Positions 16,915 to 27,578 of a stretch of 64,000 nt of DNA are shown one piece after another. Positions within the stretch are counted from its first letter, which is position 1; the number at the start of each line of letters is the position of its first letter. The DNA is from Klebsiella spallanzanii (GTDB lineage Bacteria; Pseudomonadota; Gammaproteobacteria; Enterobacterales; Enterobacteriaceae), in contig NZ_CABGGS010000001.1 in the NCBI RefSeq assembly GCF_902158555.1, positions 62,001 through 126,000 of the forward strand. The letters are read 5' to 3'. Under the pieces are notes generated by a model. That model searched no databases, was not told the DNA's origin, and saw only the letters and a program-made list of their open reading frames with translations. The position numbers and the translations under genes are program-made.

Positions 16915-18172
16915 GCTGCTGTCTTTCCTCATGGCTTGAATCTGCCTCACGGTCCCACAATAAACGAGGGTCAAACGTCATGGCCGAAAACATTGTCATA
17001 ACTACGACCAGCGCAAACATCACCGCTCCAATCGCCGGATAGATATTCATTAATCCTCCAATCCGTACCAGAGCTGAGAGTACTGCGATGACAAACACAT
17101 CAATCATTGACCAGCGGCCAACAAACTCAACAACTTCATAAATCAGATGCATGCGCTCCGAATCGCGATCGCCCTTACCGCTGGCGTTCCAGCATAGCCA
17201 GCCGATAGCGATCATCTTTAACGTCGGCACCATGATGCTGGCGATAAATATCACCATCGCCACCGGATACGATCCCTCGCTCCACAACAGGATCACCCCC
17301 GCCATAATCGTAGAGGGCATTTTATCGCCCAGCAGATCGGTAATCATGATCGGCAGAACATTGGCGGGCATATAGAGGATTATTGACGTCATTAACAACG
17401 CCATCGTCCACTGCAGGCTGTTTTTGCGTCGAGCGGTTCCCTTTGTACGACAGCGCGGGCAAACGGCTTCATCTACAGGCAAAACGGCCGTACAGCACGA
17501 GCACGAGCGCAGCCCCTGACGAAGGCCGGAAACACCGACTTTCAGCGGCTGCTTAATCGGCGGCATTGGCGCAATGTCATCCCATAACCAGCGGCGATCC
17601 ACGCACTGAAATGTCCGCAGTTGTAATACGCAGAACATACACCAGGGAACAAAGCTCAGGCCAATACCAATATCGCCATAGGCCATCAGCTTAACGAAGC
17701 TGACCAGAACCCCGGCGAGAAAAATTTCCGCCATTCCCCAGGTTTTCAGGTGAAACAGGATCCGCGCGAGAAAGGCTTTTAGCCCGGAAGGCATGCGTAC
17801 CCGATTGACCAGCAGCAGAATGGTGATAAGGCAGAAAGCCGGCACCAGCTGCACGAAGAGCAAAAAGAAGGTACCAAGGCTGGCGTAATCCTCGGTAAAC
17901 AGGACATTTGGAATTTCCAGCAGCTCAATTTCGCTACTGATCCCGCCAACCTTCATATAAATAAAGGGAAACAGGTTCGCCAGCAGCAACATAAACAACG
18001 CGACCAGCGCATAGGCAGTGGGACGCTGCCGAGGCGCGTCCCATGACGTCGTCAATGTCGTTCCGCAGCGCGGACACGCAGCTTTCTGGCGATGCTCCAG
18101 CTGCGGCAAAGCCACCAGCAGATCACATTGTCGGCACAGAATATGCCGCGCAGCATGATGATGATCGCACAT
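16904..18172 (-). CDS. pqiA: Inner membrane protein PqiA
   Basis: Membrane partner of PqiB, 422 residues, with two PqiA domains of about four transmembrane helices each. Each half is preceded by zinc-ribbon cysteines: CRQCDL...CPRCGT near residues 14-40 and CSCCTAVL...CPRCRTKG near 222-245. The operon is induced by paraquat through SoxRS in E. coli and supports membrane integrity. It follows uup by 14 nt and precedes pqiB with an 11-bp overlap. Confidence 0.94.
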   Translation of the reverse strand: MCDHHHAARHILCRQCDLLVALPQLEHRQKAACPRCGTTLTTSWDAPRQRPTAYALVALFMLLLANLFPFIYMKVGGISSEIELLEIPNVLFTEDYASLGTFFLLFVQLVPAFCLITILLLVNRVRMPSGLKAFLARILFHLKTWGMAEIFLAGVLVSFVKLMAYGDIGIGLSFVPWCMFCVLQLRTFQCVDRRWLWDDIAPMPPIKQPLKVGVSGLRQGLRSCSCCTAVLPVDEAVCPRCRTKGTARRKNSLQWTMALLMTSIILYMPANVLPIMITDLLGDKMPSTIMAGVILLWSEGSYPVAMVIFIASIMVPTLKMIAIGWLCWNASGKGDRDSERMHLIYEVVEFVGRWSMIDVFVIAVLSALVRIGGLMNIYPAIGAVMFALVVVMTMFSAMTFDPRLLWDREADSSHEERQQHGK

Positions 18173-18186
18173 GAAAACTCCTCAGC

Positions 18187-20094
18187 TTATGCGCCGTTTT
18201 TTAATCCTTCAAGATATTCCCAGCGTTCGAAGGCAGTTTCCAGCGCCTGCTCCGCTTCGCTCATCTGCGCCAGCACCTGCTGCGTATGATCATGCGACTG
18301 ACCAAAGAAAGAAGGATCGGCAACCTGATCCTGCAAATTCTGCAGCTGAGCTTCCAGTTCCTCCAGCTTCTGCGGCAGCTGTTCAAGCTCGCGCTGCAGG
18401 TTATAGCTTAGTTTGCTGGCGGCACGTTTGACACTTTCTGCTTTTGGTTGAGCAACTTCTACCGTTTTTTTGGCAACCGGCTGCTTTTGTGCCAGATACT
18501 GCGCTTGCTGACCACGAGCATCGTGATACCCACCCACATACTGGCCAATTCTGCCACCGCCTTCGAAAATCCAGCACTCGGTTACGGTATTGTCGACAAA
18601 CTGACGGTCGTGGCTGACCAACATCACGGTACCTTGATAGCCGTCGACAAGCTCCTCTAGCAGTTCCAGGGTTTCGACATCCAGATCGTTTGTCGGTTCA
18701 TCGAGAATCAACAGGTTGCTGGGCTTGAGGAACAGGCGCGCCAGCAGCAGACGGTTACGCTCACCGCCGGACAGCGCACGCACTGGCGTCATGGCGCGTT
18801 TTGGATGGAACATAAAATCCTGCAGGTAGCCCAGTACATGGCGCGGCTTGCCGTTTACCATCACTTCCTGTTTGCCTTCCGCCAGGTTGTCCATCACCGT
18901 CTTGTCCGGGTCAAGCTCCGCACGGTGTTGGTCGAAATAGGCAACTTCCAGCTTAGTACCCACGTGGATACGCCCGCTATCTGCCTTCAACTGACCGAGC
19001 ATCAGCTTCAGCAGCGTGGTTTTACCGCAGCCGTTCGGGCCAATCAGCGCAATCTTGTCACCGCGCTGGATCTGGGCGGTAAAATCCTTCACCAGCACTT
19101 TGCCATCAACCTGGTAGTTCACGTTCTCCATCTCGAAGACAATTTTGCCCGAACGCGCGGCCTCTTCGACCTGCATTTTCGCGCTACCCATCACTTCACG
19201 GCGCTCACCGCGTTCGCGGCGCATCGCTTTCAATGCACGCACGCGCCCTTCATTGCGGGTACGACGGGCTTTAATCCCTTGACGGATCCACACTTCTTCC
19301 TGCGCCAGTTTGCGATCGAACTCCGCATTCTGTAATTCTTCCACGCGCAGCGCTTCTTCTTTATCCAGCAGATACTGATCGTAGTTCCCTGGATAAGTCA
19401 CCAGCTTACCGCGATCGAGATCGACAATACGCGTCGCCATATTGCGAATAAAGGAGCGGTCATGGGAGATGAAAATAATGGTGCCTTTAAACATCTTCAG
19501 GAAACCTTCCAGCCAGTCGATCGTTTCGATATCGAGGTGGTTAGTCGGTTCATCCAGCAGCAGTACGCGCGGCCCGCTGACCAGCGCGCGCCCCAGGGCC
19601 GCTTTACGCAGCCAGCCGCCGGAGAGCGAGGAGAGCTCAGCATTGGGATCCAGATTAAGCTGCTCCAGCACTTCATTAATACGGCTATCGAGCTGCCACA
19701 GTCCCAGATTATCCAGTTGCTCCTGCAGACGCGCCAGTTCATTCAGGTTCTTGTCGCTCGGGTCGGTCATCACCAGTTGCGAAACATCGTGATAGCCTTT
19801 AAGGTAGGCCGCCTGCTCGGCAATGCCTTCCGCCACGAAATCATAAACGGTTCCGGTCACATCGCGCGGTGGATCCTGCTGCAACCGCGCAACAACCAGA
19901 TCCAACTCATAAATAATGCGCCCATCATCAAGGCCCTGTTCACGGTTCAGGATCTTCATCAGGGTCGATTTACCCGCACCGTTACGCCCTACCAGGCAGA
20001 CGCGCTCGTTATCTTCGATATGCAGTTCAGCATTATCCAGCAACGGCGCATCGCTGAAGGAGAGCCAGGCACCGTGCATACTAATCAATGACAT
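18187..20094 (-). CDS. uup: ABC-F ATPase Uup
   Basis: A soluble ABC-F protein of 635 residues, the E. coli length. The first ATPase has GRNGAGKST near 36-44 and signature LSGGWLRKAALGRAL; the second has GPNGCGKTT near 352-360 and LSGGERNRLLLARL; the aspartates of LLLDEPTNHLD and LILDEPTNDLD are present. A charged C-terminal coiled-coil from about 545 binds DNA in E. coli. It is linked to ribosome function and to suppression of transposon precise excision. It lies 12 nt after rlmKL. Confidence 0.95.
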   Translation of the reverse strand: MSLISMHGAWLSFSDAPLLDNAELHIEDNERVCLVGRNGAGKSTLMKILNREQGLDDGRIIYELDLVVARLQQDPPRDVTGTVYDFVAEGIAEQAAYLKGYHDVSQLVMTDPSDKNLNELARLQEQLDNLGLWQLDSRINEVLEQLNLDPNAELSSLSGGWLRKAALGRALVSGPRVLLLDEPTNHLDIETIDWLEGFLKMFKGTIIFISHDRSFIRNMATRIVDLDRGKLVTYPGNYDQYLLDKEEALRVEELQNAEFDRKLAQEEVWIRQGIKARRTRNEGRVRALKAMRRERGERREVMGSAKMQVEEAARSGKIVFEMENVNYQVDGKVLVKDFTAQIQRGDKIALIGPNGCGKTTLLKLMLGQLKADSGRIHVGTKLEVAYFDQHRAELDPDKTVMDNLAEGKQEVMVNGKPRHVLGYLQDFMFHPKRAMTPVRALSGGERNRLLLARLFLKPSNLLILDEPTNDLDVETLELLEELVDGYQGTVMLVSHDRQFVDNTVTECWIFEGGGRIGQYVGGYHDARGQQAQYLAQKQPVAKKTVEVAQPKAESVKRAASKLSYNLQRELEQLPQKLEELEAQLQNLQDQVADPSFFGQSHDHTQQVLAQMSEAEQALETAFERWEYLEGLKNGA

Positions 20095-20106
20095 TCTTTA
20101 TTCCTT

Positions 20107-22212
20107 TCAGGCTGAAGTAATCAGCCAGCAGTTGTGAATCTGACGGTTGCGGGCAAAATCCTGAGACAGCGTTTTTTGCGTGATCTCCTGCGCCTTCAGG
20201 CCAAGCGCCTCTAGCCCGTCATGATCCATACGGAAACCGCGTTTGTTATTCGAGAACATAATCGTGCCGCCTTTACGCAGCAGGCGTTTTAAATCGGTCA
20301 TCAGGCGCAAATGGTCGCGCTGGACGTCGAACGCATCTTCCATGCGTTTAGAGTTTGAGAAGGTTGGCGGATCGATAAAGATCAGATCAAACTGCTCGGT
20401 ACTCTCGCGAAGCCAGCCCAGTACATCGGCCTGCATCAAGCGATGCGCTCGACCGGTTAAACCATTGAGACGCAGGTTACGCTCCGCCCACTCGAGATAG
20501 GTACGCGACATGTCAACCGTCGTCGTAGAGCGCGCTCCCCCAAGGCCAGCATGGACGCTGGCGCTGCCGGTGTAAGAGAACAGATTGAGGAAATCTTTAC
20601 CTTTGCTCATCTCACCCAGCATACGGCGGGCGATACGGTGATCGAGGAACAGACCGGTATCCAGATAATCGGTCAAGTTTACCCATAGACGTGCGTTATA
20701 CTCCTGCACTTCAATGAATTCCCCTTTTTCGCCCATTTTCTGATACTGGTTTTTCCCTTTCTGCCGTTCACGGGTTTTCAGCACCAGCTTATTCGGCGCA
20801 ATCTCCAGCACGGCAATGGTGGCAGCGATAATATCAAACAGGCGCTGACGGGCTTTGTGCGCATCAACGGTTTTCGGCGGTGCATACTCCTGTACCACCA
20901 CCCAATCACCATAGCGGTCAATCGCCACGTTGTATTCAGGAAGATCGGCATCGTACAGGCGATAGCATTCAATCCCTTCCTGACGCGCCCATTTTTCGTA
21001 CTTTTTCAGATTCTTACGCAGACGGTTGGCAAAATCGTCCGCCAGCATGGTGGTTTTACCGCCCTCACTCTCAGCAAGATGATAATTCTTCTGCACGCAG
21101 TCGAGCGGGCCGTTTTTGGCTTTGAACTGCTTATCGGCGCGTAATTGCAGACAGCTCAACAGTTCAGGAGACGCGCTAAATAGCGACAAGTTCCAGCCGC
21201 CGAACTGGTTTTTCATCGTCCGCCCCAGCAGGCTATGCAGGGCAATCAGCGCCGGTTCGCTCTCCAGACGTTCACCATATGGCGGGTTGCTGATAACCGT
21301 ACCGTAAGGACCTTTCGGCAGCGGGTTGCTCATCTGGGCGACATCTTTCACTTCGAAAGTCACCAGTTCGCCAATTCCCGCGCGACGAGCGTTGCGGCGC
21401 GCGCGTTCGATAACCCGCCCGTCAACGTCGGAACCGTAAAAGCGTGATTCATACGCTGCCAGCCCCTGACGGGCGCGGGTCTGCGCTTCGGCTTTCACCT
21501 CTTTCCAGACAGCATCGTCGTGTTGTGCCCAGCCGCCAAAGCCCCAGTGACCGCGATGCAGCCCCGGCGCGCGATCGGTCGCCAGCATTGCCGCTTCAAT
21601 CAACAGAGTACCGGAACCGCACATCGGATCGAGCAGCGGCGTACCCGGAGCCCAACCTGAACGCATGACAATCGCCGCCGCCAGGTTTTCTTTGATCGGC
21701 GCCATACCTGTACCATCGCGATAGCCGCGCAGATGCAGGCCCTCGCCGCTGAGATCCAAAGAAATATGCGCGGTTTCTTTATTCAGCCAGACGTTAATGC
21801 GCAGATCGGGATTCTCGCGATCGACATTTGGACGCGGTAAATTCTTCCGTGTAAAGCTATCGACGATCGCATCTTTTACCTTCAGCGCGCCGTACTGGCT
21901 ATTGCGGATTTCATCGTTCAGCCCGCTAAAATGTACGGCAAAAGTTGCGCCAGGATTAAACATCTCCGTCCAGGAAATGGCCTGTACACCGAGGTAAAGG
22001 TCCAGGTCGCTATATACGCTGCACTGACCCAGCGGCAGCATAATGCGCGAAGCCAGCCGACTCCACATCAGGCTTTGATACAGCAGGCGCGTATCTCCCT
22101 GAAAATGGACCCCGCCCTGGACCACCTGACACTCTACCGCGCCAAGTCCTTCCAGTTCAGTTTTTAACAGCTCTTCAAGACCACGAGCCGTGCTGGCAAA
22201 CAGAGATTTCAT
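20107..22212 (-). CDS. rlmL: 23S rRNA bifunctional methyltransferase RlmKL
   Basis: A fused enzyme of 701 residues that makes m2G2445 (RlmL half) and m7G2069 (RlmK half) of 23S rRNA. It has an N-terminal THUMP domain (about 45-155), an RlmL methyltransferase with [17 protein letters not shown] and the catalytic SNPPYGERL, then an RlmK Rossmann domain with [15 protein letters not shown] and [13 protein letters not shown]. One fused gene is the enterobacterial form. It heads the leftward cluster with uup and pqiABC. Confidence 0.95.
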   Translation of the reverse strand: MKSLFASTARGLEELLKTELEGLGAVECQVVQGGVHFQGDTRLLYQSLMWSRLASRIMLPLGQCSVYSDLDLYLGVQAISWTEMFNPGATFAVHFSGLNDEIRNSQYGALKVKDAIVDSFTRKNLPRPNVDRENPDLRINVWLNKETAHISLDLSGEGLHLRGYRDGTGMAPIKENLAAAIVMRSGWAPGTPLLDPMCGSGTLLIEAAMLATDRAPGLHRGHWGFGGWAQHDDAVWKEVKAEAQTRARQGLAAYESRFYGSDVDGRVIERARRNARRAGIGELVTFEVKDVAQMSNPLPKGPYGTVISNPPYGERLESEPALIALHSLLGRTMKNQFGGWNLSLFSASPELLSCLQLRADKQFKAKNGPLDCVQKNYHLAESEGGKTTMLADDFANRLRKNLKKYEKWARQEGIECYRLYDADLPEYNVAIDRYGDWVVVQEYAPPKTVDAHKARQRLFDIIAATIAVLEIAPNKLVLKTRERQKGKNQYQKMGEKGEFIEVQEYNARLWVNLTDYLDTGLFLDHRIARRMLGEMSKGKDFLNLFSYTGSASVHAGLGGARSTTTVDMSRTYLEWAERNLRLNGLTGRAHRLMQADVLGWLRESTEQFDLIFIDPPTFSNSKRMEDAFDVQRDHLRLMTDLKRLLRKGGTIMFSNNKRGFRMDHDGLEALGLKAQEITQKTLSQDFARNRQIHNCWLITSA

Positions 22213-22310
22213 ATCGTCACTTTTACTTAAAGAAAATTGGTGCGCATTATAGCCAATATGTGCCCTATGTCATAAAGTTAAAGGCTTATTTTTGAACCCA
22301 GGGGCAGCGT

Positions 22311-23420
22311 ATGGTAACGCTTTCGCGACTTTTTATTCATCCCGTCAAATCAATGCGGGGAATTGGCCTGAGCCACGCTTATGCGGACATAAGCGGATTG
22401 GCCTTCGATCGCATATTTATGGTGACGGAAACCGATGGCACCTTCATTACGGCCCGCCAGTTTCCGCAAATGGTTAAGTTTATCCCCGCGCCGCTCCATG
22501 ATGGCCTTCACTTGACCGCCCCTGACGGCAGCAGCGCAATAGTTCGCTTCAGCGATTTCGCCCCGCAGCAGGAGCCGACCGAAGTCTGGGGTAACCATTT
22601 TACCGCCCTGATTGCCCCGACATCGGTTAACCAGTGGCTAAGCGGTTTCTTTAACCGCAGCGTCCAGCTCCGCTGGTTGGGACCACAGCTGAGTCGCCGG
22701 GTAAAGCGCCATGATGCCGTCCCCCTCTCCTTCGCCGATGGTTTTCCCTATCTGCTGGCCAATGAGGCTTCTTTGCGCGACCTGCAAAATCGCTGTCCGG
22801 CCAGCGTAAGCATAGAACAATTTCGCCCGAACCTGGTGGTGACCGGGGCAGCGGCCTGGGAGGAGGATACGTGGAAAGTGGTTCGCATCGGCGAGGTCAT
22901 TTTTGATGTCGCCAAGCCGTGCAGCCGCTGCGTGTTTACTACCGTCAGCCCTGAACGTGGGCAAAAGCACCCATCTGGTGAACCCTTAACCACGCTGCAA
23001 GGTTTTCGCACTGCGCTGGATAACGGTGATGTCGATTTCGGTCAGAATCTAATCGCACGTAATAGCGGCGTGATCCGAGTCGGCGATCGGTTAGAAGTGC
23101 TGACCCGCGGCCCGGCGAAGGCCTATGGCGCAGGCGATAGCGACGATTCGTTAGCATCCGAAGCAGAACAGAACGCGACAGTGGAAATTGAGTGGCAGGG
23201 ATTACGTTTCACCGGGAATAACCAGCAAATCTTGCTGGAGCAGTTAGAACAACAAGGTATTCGTATTCCTTACTCCTGCCGGGCGGGAATTTGCGGTAGC
23301 TGCCGCATCCGGCTGGAAGAAGGCGAAGTCAGCGCGCTTAAGAAAAACGCGGTGGCATCTGACGGCACTATTCTGAGCTGTAGCTGCGTGCCGAAAACCG
23401 CACTGCGCCTGGCGCCTTAA
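22311..23420 (+). CDS. ycbX: MOSC-domain molybdoenzyme with ferredoxin domain YcbX
   Basis: A 369-residue protein: MOSC N-terminal barrel (1-120), MOSC domain (120-270) with the conserved Cys of [11 protein letters not shown] for molybdenum-cofactor binding, and a C-terminal 2Fe-2S ferredoxin domain with [12 protein letters not shown] and the last cluster Cys in ILSCSC. In E. coli YcbX reduces N-hydroxylated bases and so protects from base-analogue mutagens. Divergent from rlmKL. Its TAA overlaps the zapC stop by 3 bases (TTAA at 23417-23420). Confidence 0.94.
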   Translation: MVTLSRLFIHPVKSMRGIGLSHAYADISGLAFDRIFMVTETDGTFITARQFPQMVKFIPAPLHDGLHLTAPDGSSAIVRFSDFAPQQEPTEVWGNHFTALIAPTSVNQWLSGFFNRSVQLRWLGPQLSRRVKRHDAVPLSFADGFPYLLANEASLRDLQNRCPASVSIEQFRPNLVVTGAAAWEEDTWKVVRIGEVIFDVAKPCSRCVFTTVSPERGQKHPSGEPLTTLQGFRTALDNGDVDFGQNLIARNSGVIRVGDRLEVLTRGPAKAYGAGDSDDSLASEAEQNATVEIEWQGLRFTGNNQQILLEQLEQQGIRIPYSCRAGICGSCRIRLEEGEVSALKKNAVASDGTILSCSCVPKTALRLAP

Positions 23421-23959
23421 ACCGCCTGCCCCAGGCTGTAGCTGGCGACGCCCGGCGCTGGCTGCAGCCGGTCGTTCATTATTTTAATCACGTCGCCAAG
23501 CTGCATAACTCTCCCGGCAAGCGTCAGACCCGGCTGGGCCAGCAGGCACAGCGCCGCGTTTTCGCCGGGTTCAACCACCAGCAGATTAACCTGCTGACCG
23601 GTATCGCTAAGCCATGCGCTGGCAGCGTCGCCACCGGCGGGTTGCCAGCACGCTTCATGGGTAGTGAAATGCCAGCTTTTCGGCATTTGCGGCTTAAGAA
23701 AGCGAATAGCGACCAGCGCATTAAGAACTAATTCAGCGCGCTGCTCTTTTGATAATTCGAGGTCGCGGCATTTTTCTTCAAATGAAAAATAAAGCGCGGC
23801 ATCATCGACGCAAAACCCAGAGGGAGCAAACGCATCAGGGGTCAACATCCGGCGAGCAAAACGCGAACGAAATAACATGCCATTAGCCAGGTCGAGCATC
23901 ATACGATCGTGCTCTTCGTCGTAATACCAACGCCAGTTATCGTCAGGTTTAATCCGCAT
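23417..23959 (-). CDS. zapC: Cell division protein ZapC
   Basis: FtsZ-associated protein that bundles FtsZ filaments and stabilises the Z-ring. It is 180 residues from [24 protein letters not shown], full length for the family, and contains [16 protein letters not shown] and [17 protein letters not shown]-like segments (here VAIRFLKPQ). It is cytoplasmic with no membrane segment. It is convergent with ycbX, and follows pyrD in the same direction after the pyrD terminator. Confidence 0.93.
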   Translation of the reverse strand: MRIKPDDNWRWYYDEEHDRMMLDLANGMLFRSRFARRMLTPDAFAPSGFCVDDAALYFSFEEKCRDLELSKEQRAELVLNALVAIRFLKPQMPKSWHFTTHEACWQPAGGDAASAWLSDTGQQVNLLVVEPGENAALCLLAQPGLTLAGRVMQLGDVIKIMNDRLQPAPGVASYSLGQAV

Positions 23960-24070
23960 TTCTACCCCCGCCCTCTTTCACTTCCATCTGTAATAAACAG
24001 GTAAACTGCTACAGAATATTTCCAAAATTAAGAAAAGACTAAATAAGCAACAATGAAAGAATATAAAACA

Positions 24071-24096
24071 ACCAGGGCTATAAATAAAGCCCTGGT
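24071..24096 (-). terminator. pyrD terminator
   Basis: Stem ACCAGGGCT (24071-24079) / AGCCCTGGT (24088-24096); on the minus strand it is followed by TGTTTTAT. It lies about 20 nt after the pyrD stop. Confidence 0.75.
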
Positions 24097-24117
24097 AGGA
24101 TATAAGAAGGGAAAAGA

Positions 24118-25128
24118 TTAGATATGGGTAACAATTTCTTTAATCAGCGGCGGACCTTTGAAAATAAACCCAGAATAAATCTGTACCAGAGTCGCACCTG
24201 CGGCTATCTTTTCACGGGCCGCAATCACCGAGTCAATACCACCGACTCCGATAATGGGCAAACGGCCATTTAATTCAGCAGAGAGCATGCGGATAATTTC
24301 TGTACTTTTTAATTGCAACGGACGCCCGCTAAGCCCACCTGTTTCATCGCAATTTTTCATTCCCTGCACCAGCGATCGATCCAGCGTGGTATTGGTGGCA
24401 ATGACCCCATCAATATTATGTCGAACCAGGCTGTCCGCTACCTGGATCAATTCCTCAACGGAAAGATCCGGCGCGATCTTCACGGCTACCGGAACATATT
24501 TCTGATGCTTATCTTGCAGCTCACGTTGCTTATTTTTAATACCAGAAAGTAAATCATCCAGCGCATCGCCGTATTGTAAAGTACGCAGTCCTGGGGTATT
24601 CGGCGAGGAGATATTAATCGCGATATATCCGGCATAAGCATAGATTTTCTCCATACAAATCAGATAATCATCTTTACCTTGCTCTACCGGGGTATCTTTA
24701 TTCTTGCCGATATTAATCCCCAGGATACCGTCGAAATGCGCCTTTTTTACGTTCTCAACCAGGTTATCCACACCGTGGTTATTAAAGCCCATGCGGTTGA
24801 TCAAACCTTCGGCATCAACCAGGCGGAAGATCCTTGGCTTATCGTTACCCGGCTGCGGACGAGGCGTCACGGTACCAATTTCAATTGAACCAAAACCCAT
24901 TGCCCCGAGTGCATCAATACACTCGCCATTTTTATCCAATCCGGCGGCCAGACCCAGCGGGTTCTTAAATGTGAGCCCCATACAGGTTACCGGCTTTGTC
25001 GGCACCTTCTGGCGAACCAACATTTCCAGCGGTGTGCCTGAAACACGGCGTAATTGTTGAAAGGTTACTTCATGAGCGCGCTCAGGGTCGAGCTGAAAAA
25101 GGGCTTTACGAACGAAGGGGTAGTACAT
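24118..25128 (-). CDS. pyrD: Dihydroorotate dehydrogenase (quinone), class 2
   Basis: Oxidises dihydroorotate to orotate with FMN and passes electrons to membrane quinone, the fourth step of pyrimidine synthesis. It is 336 residues from [16 protein letters not shown]; the N-terminal helices form the membrane and quinone site. Substrate and FMN motifs are present: [33 protein letters not shown] with the catalytic Ser, ATNTTLDR and GVGGIDS. The start at 25128 has AGGAGAG upstream; an ATG at 25155 lies inside the regulatory hairpin. Confidence 0.97.
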   Translation of the reverse strand: MYYPFVRKALFQLDPERAHEVTFQQLRRVSGTPLEMLVRQKVPTKPVTCMGLTFKNPLGLAAGLDKNGECIDALGAMGFGSIEIGTVTPRPQPGNDKPRIFRLVDAEGLINRMGFNNHGVDNLVENVKKAHFDGILGINIGKNKDTPVEQGKDDYLICMEKIYAYAGYIAINISSPNTPGLRTLQYGDALDDLLSGIKNKQRELQDKHQKYVPVAVKIAPDLSVEELIQVADSLVRHNIDGVIATNTTLDRSLVQGMKNCDETGGLSGRPLQLKSTEIIRMLSAELNGRLPIIGVGGIDSVIAAREKIAAGATLVQIYSGFIFKGPPLIKEIVTHI

Positions 25129-25240
25129 GAACTCTCCTGGATTCCCGGTGTGCAAACCGGGGGCGTATTATGTGCGATCCACCCCGGAAAGGGAATTGAC
25201 CTGCGACAAAAAATCGCATCTCAGACGCAAACGTTTACTT
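25129..25240 (-). promoter_or_regulatory. pyrD promoter, start-site hairpin and PurR box
   Basis: On the minus strand a -10-like CATAAT is followed by ACGCCCCCGG, then CCCGGT-TTGCAC-ACCGGG, a hairpin just before the AGGAGAG ribosome site. In E. coli, CTP-dependent choice of start nucleotide decides whether this hairpin forms and hides the ribosome site. Upstream, ACGCAAACGTTTACTT at 25225-25240 matches the PurR operator. Both controls are inferred by homology. Confidence 0.75.
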
Positions 25241-25376
25241 TTGTCTCCCTCTTTATGCACTTTCTGACAATTCAACGCTGGATAAATCATTTAGGGAAAT
25301 AAAAGCGCTCTGTCACACTGCCGCTAAATGTTATCAATTATCGATAAAATTGAATATTTAGTTATAAGGAGAGAGT

Positions 25377-25952
25377 ATGCGAGTCATAACACTTGCGGGT
25401 AGCCCGCGTTACCCTTCCCGCTCCAGCGCGCTTCTGGAATACGCCAGAGAGACGCTCTCCGCTGCGGAAATCGAAGTCTGCCACTGGCATCTGCAAAATT
25501 TTGCCCCGGAAGACCTGCTCTACGCACGCTTTGATAACCCCGCTCTGCATGCGCTGAATGAACAACTTGCTGATGCAGATGGGCTGATTATCGCCACCCC
25601 GGTTTATAAAGCCTCTTTTTCCGGCGCGCTGAAGACGCTACTCGACCTGCTCCCGGAGCGCGCACTGGAAGGCAAAATCGTCCTGCCGCTGGCTACTGGC
25701 GGAACCATCGCACATATGCTGGCGGTCGATTACGCCTTAAAACCGGTACTCAATGCGTTGAAAGCCCAGGAGATCCTTCATGGCGTCTTCGCTGACGATA
25801 GCCAGGTCACCGATTATCAGCATAAACCCCAGTTTACGCCCAACCTGCAGGGCCGGCTCGACCAGGCGCTGGAAACCTTCTGGCAAGCGCTGCACCGTCC
25901 CAGTAGTCGCGCGCCAGCATTGAAAACCTTACAGCGGGTTGAACATGTTTAA
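25377..25952 (+). CDS. ssuE: NADPH-dependent FMN reductase SsuE
   Basis: Provides reduced FMN to the alkanesulfonate monooxygenase SsuD. It is 191 residues, flavodoxin-like, with FMN-loop [12 protein letters not shown] near 6-17, [21 protein letters not shown] near 75-95 and PLATGGT near 103-109. AAGGAGAG precedes the ATG. It should head the ssuEADCB operon, but its partner ssuD and the binding protein ssuA do not follow; ssuC begins 49 nt downstream. Whether the reductase serves another enzyme is unknown. Confidence 0.95.
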   Translation: MRVITLAGSPRYPSRSSALLEYARETLSAAEIEVCHWHLQNFAPEDLLYARFDNPALHALNEQLADADGLIIATPVYKASFSGALKTLLDLLPERALEGKIVLPLATGGTIAHMLAVDYALKPVLNALKAQEILHGVFADDSQVTDYQHKPQFTPNLQGRLDQALETFWQALHRPSSRAPALKTLQRVEHV

Positions 25953-26001
25953 TAGCCGCCGCCAGTATCGCGACGGGACTAAGAGAATAAAGGAATAGAC
26001 T

Positions 26002-26793
26002 ATGGCGACCCTTTCGCAAAAATTTCTGATCCGTCTGGCCCCCTGGCTTTTGCCGGTCGGTAGCGTGATCGTTTGGCAATTCGCCTCCTCCATCGGTTGG
26101 CTATCCACCCGCATTTTGCCTTCACCAGAAGGCGTACTAAAAGCTTTCTGGACGCTCTCCGCCAGCGGTGAACTGTGGCAGCATCTGGCAATCAGCTCAT
26201 GGCGTGCGCTTATCGGCTTCAGCATTGGCGGTTCCATTGGCCTGGTTCTGGGGCTTATCAGCGGCCTGTCACGTTGGGGTGAACGCCTGCTGGATACGTC
26301 GATTCAAATGCTGCGTAACGTGCCGCACCTCGCGCTGATCCCGCTGGTAATTTTATGGTTCGGCATTGATGAAAGCGCCAAAATCTTTCTCGTCGCACTG
26401 GGGACCATGTTCCCGATTTACATCAATACCTGGCACGGGATCCGCAACATCGACAGAGGACTGGTCGAGATGGCCCGCAGCTACGGTTTATCCGGCTTTG
26501 CTCTGTTCCGTCACGTGATCCTGCCTGGCGCCCTGCCCTCTATTATGGTCGGTATTCGTTTTGCGCTCGGCCTGATGTGGTTAACGCTGATTGTTGCCGA
26601 AACTATCTCTGCTAACGCCGGTATCGGCTACCTGGCGATGAATGCCCGCGAATTTCTGCAAACCGATGTCGTGGTGGTCGCCATTATTCTTTACGCCATT
26701 CTCGGCAAACTGGCCGACTTCAGCGCCCAGCTTCTGGAACGCGTCTGGCTGCGCTGGAACCCGGCTTATCACCTTCAGGAGGTCACCGCATGA
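26002..26793 (+). CDS. ssuC: Sulfonate ABC transporter permease SsuC
   Basis: Inner membrane permease of the aliphatic sulfonate importer, 263 residues with about six transmembrane helices. The EAA loop that contacts the ATPase is visible as [20 protein letters not shown] near 156-175. AAAGGAA lies before the ATG. The gene overlaps ssuB by 4 bp (ATGA). In the usual operon ssuD lies just upstream; here only a 49-nt gap separates it from ssuE. Without ssuA this transporter lacks its own binding protein in this locus. Confidence 0.95.
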   Translation: MATLSQKFLIRLAPWLLPVGSVIVWQFASSIGWLSTRILPSPEGVLKAFWTLSASGELWQHLAISSWRALIGFSIGGSIGLVLGLISGLSRWGERLLDTSIQMLRNVPHLALIPLVILWFGIDESAKIFLVALGTMFPIYINTWHGIRNIDRGLVEMARSYGLSGFALFRHVILPGALPSIMVGIRFALGLMWLTLIVAETISANAGIGYLAMNAREFLQTDVVVVAIILYAILGKLADFSAQLLERVWLRWNPAYHLQEVTA

Positions 26794-27563
26794 CAACCGC
26801 GCGTCTTAATCCGGGGATCCCGCTGCTGCTAAACGGCGTAAGCAAGCGTTATGGTAGCAAGACGATCCTGAACGAACTCGATCTGCATATTCCCACCGGG
26901 CAATTTGTCGCGGTAGTCGGGCGCAGCGGCGGCGGTAAAAGCACCCTGCTGCGGTTGCTGGCCGGGCTGGAAAAGCCCAACGCCGGTGAACTGCTTGCTG
27001 GTTCAACGCCGCTGGCGCAAGTCCAGGACGATACCCGGATGATGTTTCAGGACTCACGCCTGCTACCGTGGAAAACGGTAATTGACAATGTTGGCCTCGG
27101 GCTAAAAGGCCAGTGGCGCGAGGCTGCGCTTAAGGCGTTGGCGAGCGTCGGTCTGGAGGATCGCGCCAGTGAATGGCCTGCGGCGCTTTCCGGCGGGCAG
27201 AAACAGCGCGTGGCGCTGGCCCGTGCGCTAATTCATCGCCCTGGATTATTACTGCTTGATGAGCCGCTGGGTGCGCTGGACGCGTTAACTCGTCTGGAAA
27301 TGCAGGATCTGATCGTTTCGCTGTGGCAGGAGCATGGATTTACCGTCCTGCTGGTGACCCATGACGTCAGCGAGGCGGTGGCCATGGCCGATCGCGTTTT
27401 GCTAATTGAAGAAGGGAAAATTGGCCTGGATCTGCTGGTAGATATTCCACGGCCCAGACGCACAGGCTCAGCGAAGCTGGCCGAACTGGAAGCGGAAGTA
27501 TTGAATCGGGTGATGCAGCGCGGCAAGAGTGAATCCTCGCCGCGCTTAGTGAGTCACGGTTAA
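26790..27563 (+). CDS. ssuB: Sulfonate ABC transporter ATPase SsuB
   Basis: ATPase subunit of the sulfonate importer, 257 residues. Walker [10 protein letters not shown] near 43-51, signature [15 protein letters not shown] near 130-144, Walker [13 protein letters not shown], and switch His in VTHDVSEA are all intact, so it looks functional. Translation is coupled to ssuC by an ATGA overlap. The operon ends before a GC-rich hairpin and the convergent pepN gene. Confidence 0.95.
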   Translation: MTTARLNPGIPLLLNGVSKRYGSKTILNELDLHIPTGQFVAVVGRSGGGKSTLLRLLAGLEKPNAGELLAGSTPLAQVQDDTRMMFQDSRLLPWKTVIDNVGLGLKGQWREAALKALASVGLEDRASEWPAALSGGQKQRVALARALIHRPGLLLLDEPLGALDALTRLEMQDLIVSLWQEHGFTVLLVTHDVSEAVAMADRVLLIEEGKIGLDLLVDIPRPRRTGSAKLAELEAEVLNRVMQRGKSESSPRLVSHG

Positions 27564-27578
27564 CGACTGCGACGTTTC

